DNA of 7,295 nucleotides from Desulfobulbaceae bacterium UBA2262 (GTDB lineage Bacteria; Desulfobacterota; Desulfobulbia; Desulfobulbales; Desulfurivibrionaceae). Of the stretch, positions 4,973 through 7,295 are shown one piece after another. Numbering within the stretch: the stretch's first letter is position 1; every line of letters starts with the position of its first letter. Below the pieces are notes generated by a model, which worked only from the letters and a program-made list of their open reading frames with translations, did not search any database and had not been told where the DNA came from. The stretch is taken from the NCBI GenBank assembly GCA_002347185.1, contig DDXK01000052.1:1-7295 (forward strand), read 5' to 3'. A program made the position numbers and the translations under genes.

Positions 4973-4988
4973 CCGGGATGAGTCCTGA
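4902..4988 (+). pseudogene. Orphan rsmJ 3' fragment
   Basis: In the rsmJ reading frame this gives 28 residues and a stop: PPLSGPAPSFTLSGKNSR, then FDVYLVRDES. It lacks a start codon and all catalytic parts. Compared with the intact gene it has one substitution (P to A) and an extra RDES tail, so it is probably the displaced original end of rsmJ, or the end brought in by the element. It predicts that an uninterrupted relative's rsmJ would end in VRDES. Confidence 0.85.
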
Positions 4989-5210
4989 TCATTCCGCGCG
5001 AATGTGCTCAGCCAGGAAAATTCATTCCTTACCTTAGGGAAATGACTTGAAAATATCTCCCTTTGCCAGGGAACGATCAAAAACAAAGTTTTTCAAGCCG
5101 GGCGATTGTGCTAACCTTGTAGAGTAACAGTTGTTTCGTCGGCCCCTGAGTCAGCTTTCCGGAGCCACCATAAAAGGGCGTGTTTTTTGCGTCGGCCAGG
5201 AAATCCTGCA
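4989..5210. other. Non-coding leader before the sensor kinase gene
   Basis: This is the gene-free part of a 366-base gap between tlpA and the kinase gene. It contains a nested inverted-repeat structure (5046-5097) but no convincing promoter, small ORF or known RNA. The kinase promoter is presumably here, yet no clear -35/-10 or -24/-12 pair was found. Confidence 0.4.
5046..5097. repeat. Nested inverted repeats
   Basis: An outer pair, CTTGAAAA (5046-5053) and TTTTCAAG (5090-5097), encloses a perfect inner hairpin TCCCT / AGGGA (5058-5062 and 5068-5072, 5-base loop). It could be a regulator site or a structured leader or terminator relic. No function can be assigned. Confidence 0.4.
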
Positions 5211-7295
5211 ATGAAGATTTTCATCTCATCCATAGGCAGAAAGCTGGCATTGCTTGTATTGCTTTCCGTCCTGCCTGCCCTGGCCATCCTCCTGCACAAC
5301 GGCATGGAGCAGCGCCGTCATTCCATAAACGCCGCGACGAACGACGTACTCCTCCTTGCCCACTCCATTGCCGAAGCGCAGAAGGCCATCGCCACCTCGA
5401 CCCGACAGATACTCTCCACCCTCGCCAAGATGCCCGCAATTCAAGCAATGGATGCCCAGGCGAGCAACAGGCTTCTCAAGGCTGTAACCGAAAAAAACCC
5501 AGAATATCTCGGCCTTGCCCTCACCGACGTCACAGGAAAGGTGGTTGCATCCAACAGGCCGCATGAGGGCGTCAGCCTGGCCGACCGCAAACATTTTCGA
5601 GACGCCCTGGCCAAAAGAGACTTTGCCGTTGGTGAATATATCATTGCCAGACTTGGGCCGGAATCCCCCACCTTCGCCTTTGCCCTGCCAGTACTCGACC
5701 AGGAAGGCACCGTAAAGGGGGTGCTCACCGCCGTGCTCAGGCTCGACCATTTCGCCAGCTTCATCGACGTCTCGCATCTGCCGGAAAATTCGTTCATCGC
5801 TCTGACGGATCACCAGGGGATCAGGCTTTTTTATTACCCTCCCCGGGAAGAGACCAATCCCATCGGCAAACCGATCCGCAGCAAGAACTGGGAGACAGCA
5901 CAGAAAGCCAACGGACCCGGCCTCTTTGTCCGGCAGGGCTCCGACGAAATCCGCAGGATATTCGCCTTTGAACCTGTGCGTCTTGCGCCGGATGCGGATC
6001 CGTACATGTATGTCTGGGCCGCGATTCCGGAAGAGCCAACTCTCGCTCCCGCCAACGCCGCTCTCAGGCGCAGCCTTCTTCTCATGACGCTCTCCACGGC
6101 CCTTGCCCTTGTTATCGCCTGGGCGGTGGGCAGAAAAACCCTCATCGCCCCTATCCAGCGCCTGGTGGCCACCACCAGAAATTTCGCTCAAGGCCGCCTG
6201 GAAACCAGAAGCGACCTGACAGCCGCACAACAGGGAGAGATCGGCACCTTGGCCAGCGCCTTCAACGACATGGCCGATTCCCTCGCAAAGAGCCAAAAAA
6301 TGCTGAAAGAGCGTCAAGCGCATCTGGAGGAGGCACAGCGGATAGCGCATATCGGCAGCTGGGAGTGGGAGGAGGCGACCGGCAAGTCGGTCTGGTCGAA
6401 AGAGCTATTCAGGATTCTCGAAATCGACCCGGACGGATCGGTTCCTTCCCTTGCCGAGCAGGAAAAAATATTCAGCGCCGACAGCATGCAAGCCGTCAGG
6501 GCGGCCATGCAGAACACCCTGGAAAGCGGAGCCCCTTATGAAGTGGTGATGGAGAGAACGCGCCAGGGGCTCCCCAGCCGCTGGCTGCTCGCCCGGGGCG
6601 AAGTACGACGCGACGAGGCCGGCAAGATTGTCGGCCTGCGCGGCACCGCGCTCGACGTCACCGAAAGCAGGCTTGCTGAACTTGAGCGGGAAAAACTGCA
6701 GAATCAGCTCAGCCAGGCCCAGAAGCTGGAATCCATCGGCCGGCTGGCGGGCGGGGTGGCGCACGACTTCAACAACATGCTTGCCGTCATTCTCGGCCAT
6801 GCGGAAATGGCCATGGTGAAGCTTTCGCCCTCCGACGCCCCCCTCCACACCGAGCTTATGGCGATCTCAAAGGCGGGCCAGCGCTCAGCCGACATCACCA
6901 AGCAACTGCTGGCCTTTGCCCGCAAGCAGATCATCTCGCCCAAAGTGATCAACCTCAACGAAGTCGTGGAAGCCATGCTCAAAATGCTGGGCCGCCTCAT
7001 CGGTGAGCAGATCGAGCTTGTCTGGCTGCCGGGAGTTCCTCTCTGGCAGGTCAAGATGGATCCGGTGCAGGTCGACCAGGTGCTCGCCAATATCTGCATT
7101 AACGCACGGGACGCTATTTCAGGCAACGGCGTCGTGACGCTGAAAACAGAAAACGTCAACATCGATGCGACGTTTTGCGACGACCACGCGGATTGCGAGC
7201 CCGGCGAATACGTAGTGCTTTCCGTGCGCGACAACGGCTGCGGCATGGATCAGACCACCAAGAAAAATCTGTTCGAGCCGTTTTTCACCACCAAG
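5211..7295 (+). CDS. Membrane sensor histidine kinase (dCache-HAMP-PAS-HisKA-HATPase), C-terminus outside window
   Basis: The frame is open for 695 residues to the right edge. A first membrane helix (about 11-28) is followed by a large periplasmic sensor of dCache type (about 30-285, with TDVTGKVVASN at 105-115 and the typical SLADRKHFRDAL at 122-133). A second helix (289-307), HAMP (about 308-362), and a PAS domain (about 375-485, RIAHIGSWEWEE and a GLRGTALDVTE end) come next. The HisKA H-box LAGGVAHDFNNMLAVILGHA carries the phospho-acceptor His518. The ATPase domain has an N-box CINARDA (Asn631), a G1 box DNGCGMD (from Asp674) and the F-box LFEPFFTTK at the edge. The H-box style is that of hybrid or NtrB-like kinases, which often carry a C-terminal receiver domain, but that part is not visible. 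AGGA at 5198-5201 supports the ATG at 5211. The signal is probably a small extracellular ligand. GC-rich like rsmJ; it appears to be chromosomal backbone rather than cargo. Confidence 0.93.
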   Translation, partial: MKIFISSIGRKLALLVLLSVLPALAILLHNGMEQRRHSINAATNDVLLLAHSIAEAQKAIATSTRQILSTLAKMPAIQAMDAQASNRLLKAVTEKNPEYLGLALTDVTGKVVASNRPHEGVSLADRKHFRDALAKRDFAVGEYIIARLGPESPTFAFALPVLDQEGTVKGVLTAVLRLDHFASFIDVSHLPENSFIALTDHQGIRLFYYPPREETNPIGKPIRSKNWETAQKANGPGLFVRQGSDEIRRIFAFEPVRLAPDADPYMYVWAAIPEEPTLAPANAALRRSLLLMTLSTALALVIAWAVGRKTLIAPIQRLVATTRNFAQGRLETRSDLTAAQQGEIGTLASAFNDMADSLAKSQKMLKERQAHLEEAQRIAHIGSWEWEEATGKSVWSKELFRILEIDPDGSVPSLAEQEKIFSADSMQAVRAAMQNTLESGAPYEVVMERTRQGLPSRWLLARGEVRRDEAGKIVGLRGTALDVTESRLAELEREKLQNQLSQAQKLESIGRLAGGVAHDFNNMLAVILGHAEMAMVKLSPSDAPLHTELMAISKAGQRSADITKQLLAFARKQIISPKVINLNEVVEAMLKMLGRLIGEQIELVWLPGVPLWQVKMDPVQVDQVLANICINARDAISGNGVVTLKTENVNIDATFCDDHADCEPGEYVVLSVRDNGCGMDQTTKKNLFEPFFTTK

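Noticed and set aside
5231..5262. TGGCA...TTGCT resembling a sigma-54 promoter
   Set aside because: The spacing between the GG and GC elements is three bases too long, and it lies inside the kinase coding sequence.
5226..6350. Long minus-strand open frame of 374 codons
   Set aside because: It is the antisense shadow of the GC-rich sensor kinase gene. The plus-strand product has recognisable membrane, dCache, HAMP and kinase parts.
1..7295. tRNA genes, CRISPR arrays or known riboswitches
   Set aside because: No regularly spaced repeats, cloverleaf-like sequence or familiar riboswitch core was seen on either strand by eye.

Overview
Gram-negative bacterial DNA. The kdsB start (LPS Kdo activation), the AAGGAGA-type ribosome binding sites and the style of the large sensor kinase fit a Desulfuromonadales/Geobacter-like or related anaerobic deltaproteobacterium. 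That placement is an inference from gene style, not a match to a known genome.

Layout. Bases 1-326 (minus strand) hold the 5' part of kdsB. A 143-base divergent spacer leads to rsmJ (470-1246, plus strand), a 16S rRNA methyltransferase. A six-gene plus-strand cluster follows (1374-4844): a TetR regulator, an iron-sulfur-flavoprotein-like flavodoxin-family protein, a DUF1566 lipoprotein, a NapH-like membrane polyferredoxin, a 54-residue membrane microprotein ending in a CXXC motif (CD1871A-type), and a secreted TlpA-like thioredoxin. A 366-base gap (4845-5210) separates it from a large membrane histidine kinase (dCache-HAMP-PAS-HisKA-HATPase) that runs off the right edge.

The key structural signal is that the last ~72 bases of rsmJ occur twice: once in the intact gene (1171-1242) and again, 3,730 bases downstream, as a decapitated in-frame gene tail (4901-4972, continuing to a stop at 4988). 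The two copies match at 68 of 72 positions. Between them lies exactly the six-gene cluster, which looks visibly less GC-rich than the flanking genes on sampled lines. Each junction also carries an inverted repeat with one arm in the rsmJ tail and the other in the cargo. This looks like a cargo module integrated at the 3' end of rsmJ, with the gene end rebuilt and a displaced tail left behind. No recombinase gene is visible in the window.

How the cargo may work (inference). The flavoprotein would take electrons from a cytosolic donor. The polyferredoxin could move them to the membrane, and the CXXC microprotein and TlpA would deliver reducing power to periplasmic disulfides. This would be a CcdA/DsbD-independent thiol-redox relay. 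The TetR protein, with one operator over its own start site and a second just before the flavoprotein gene, probably controls the cluster.
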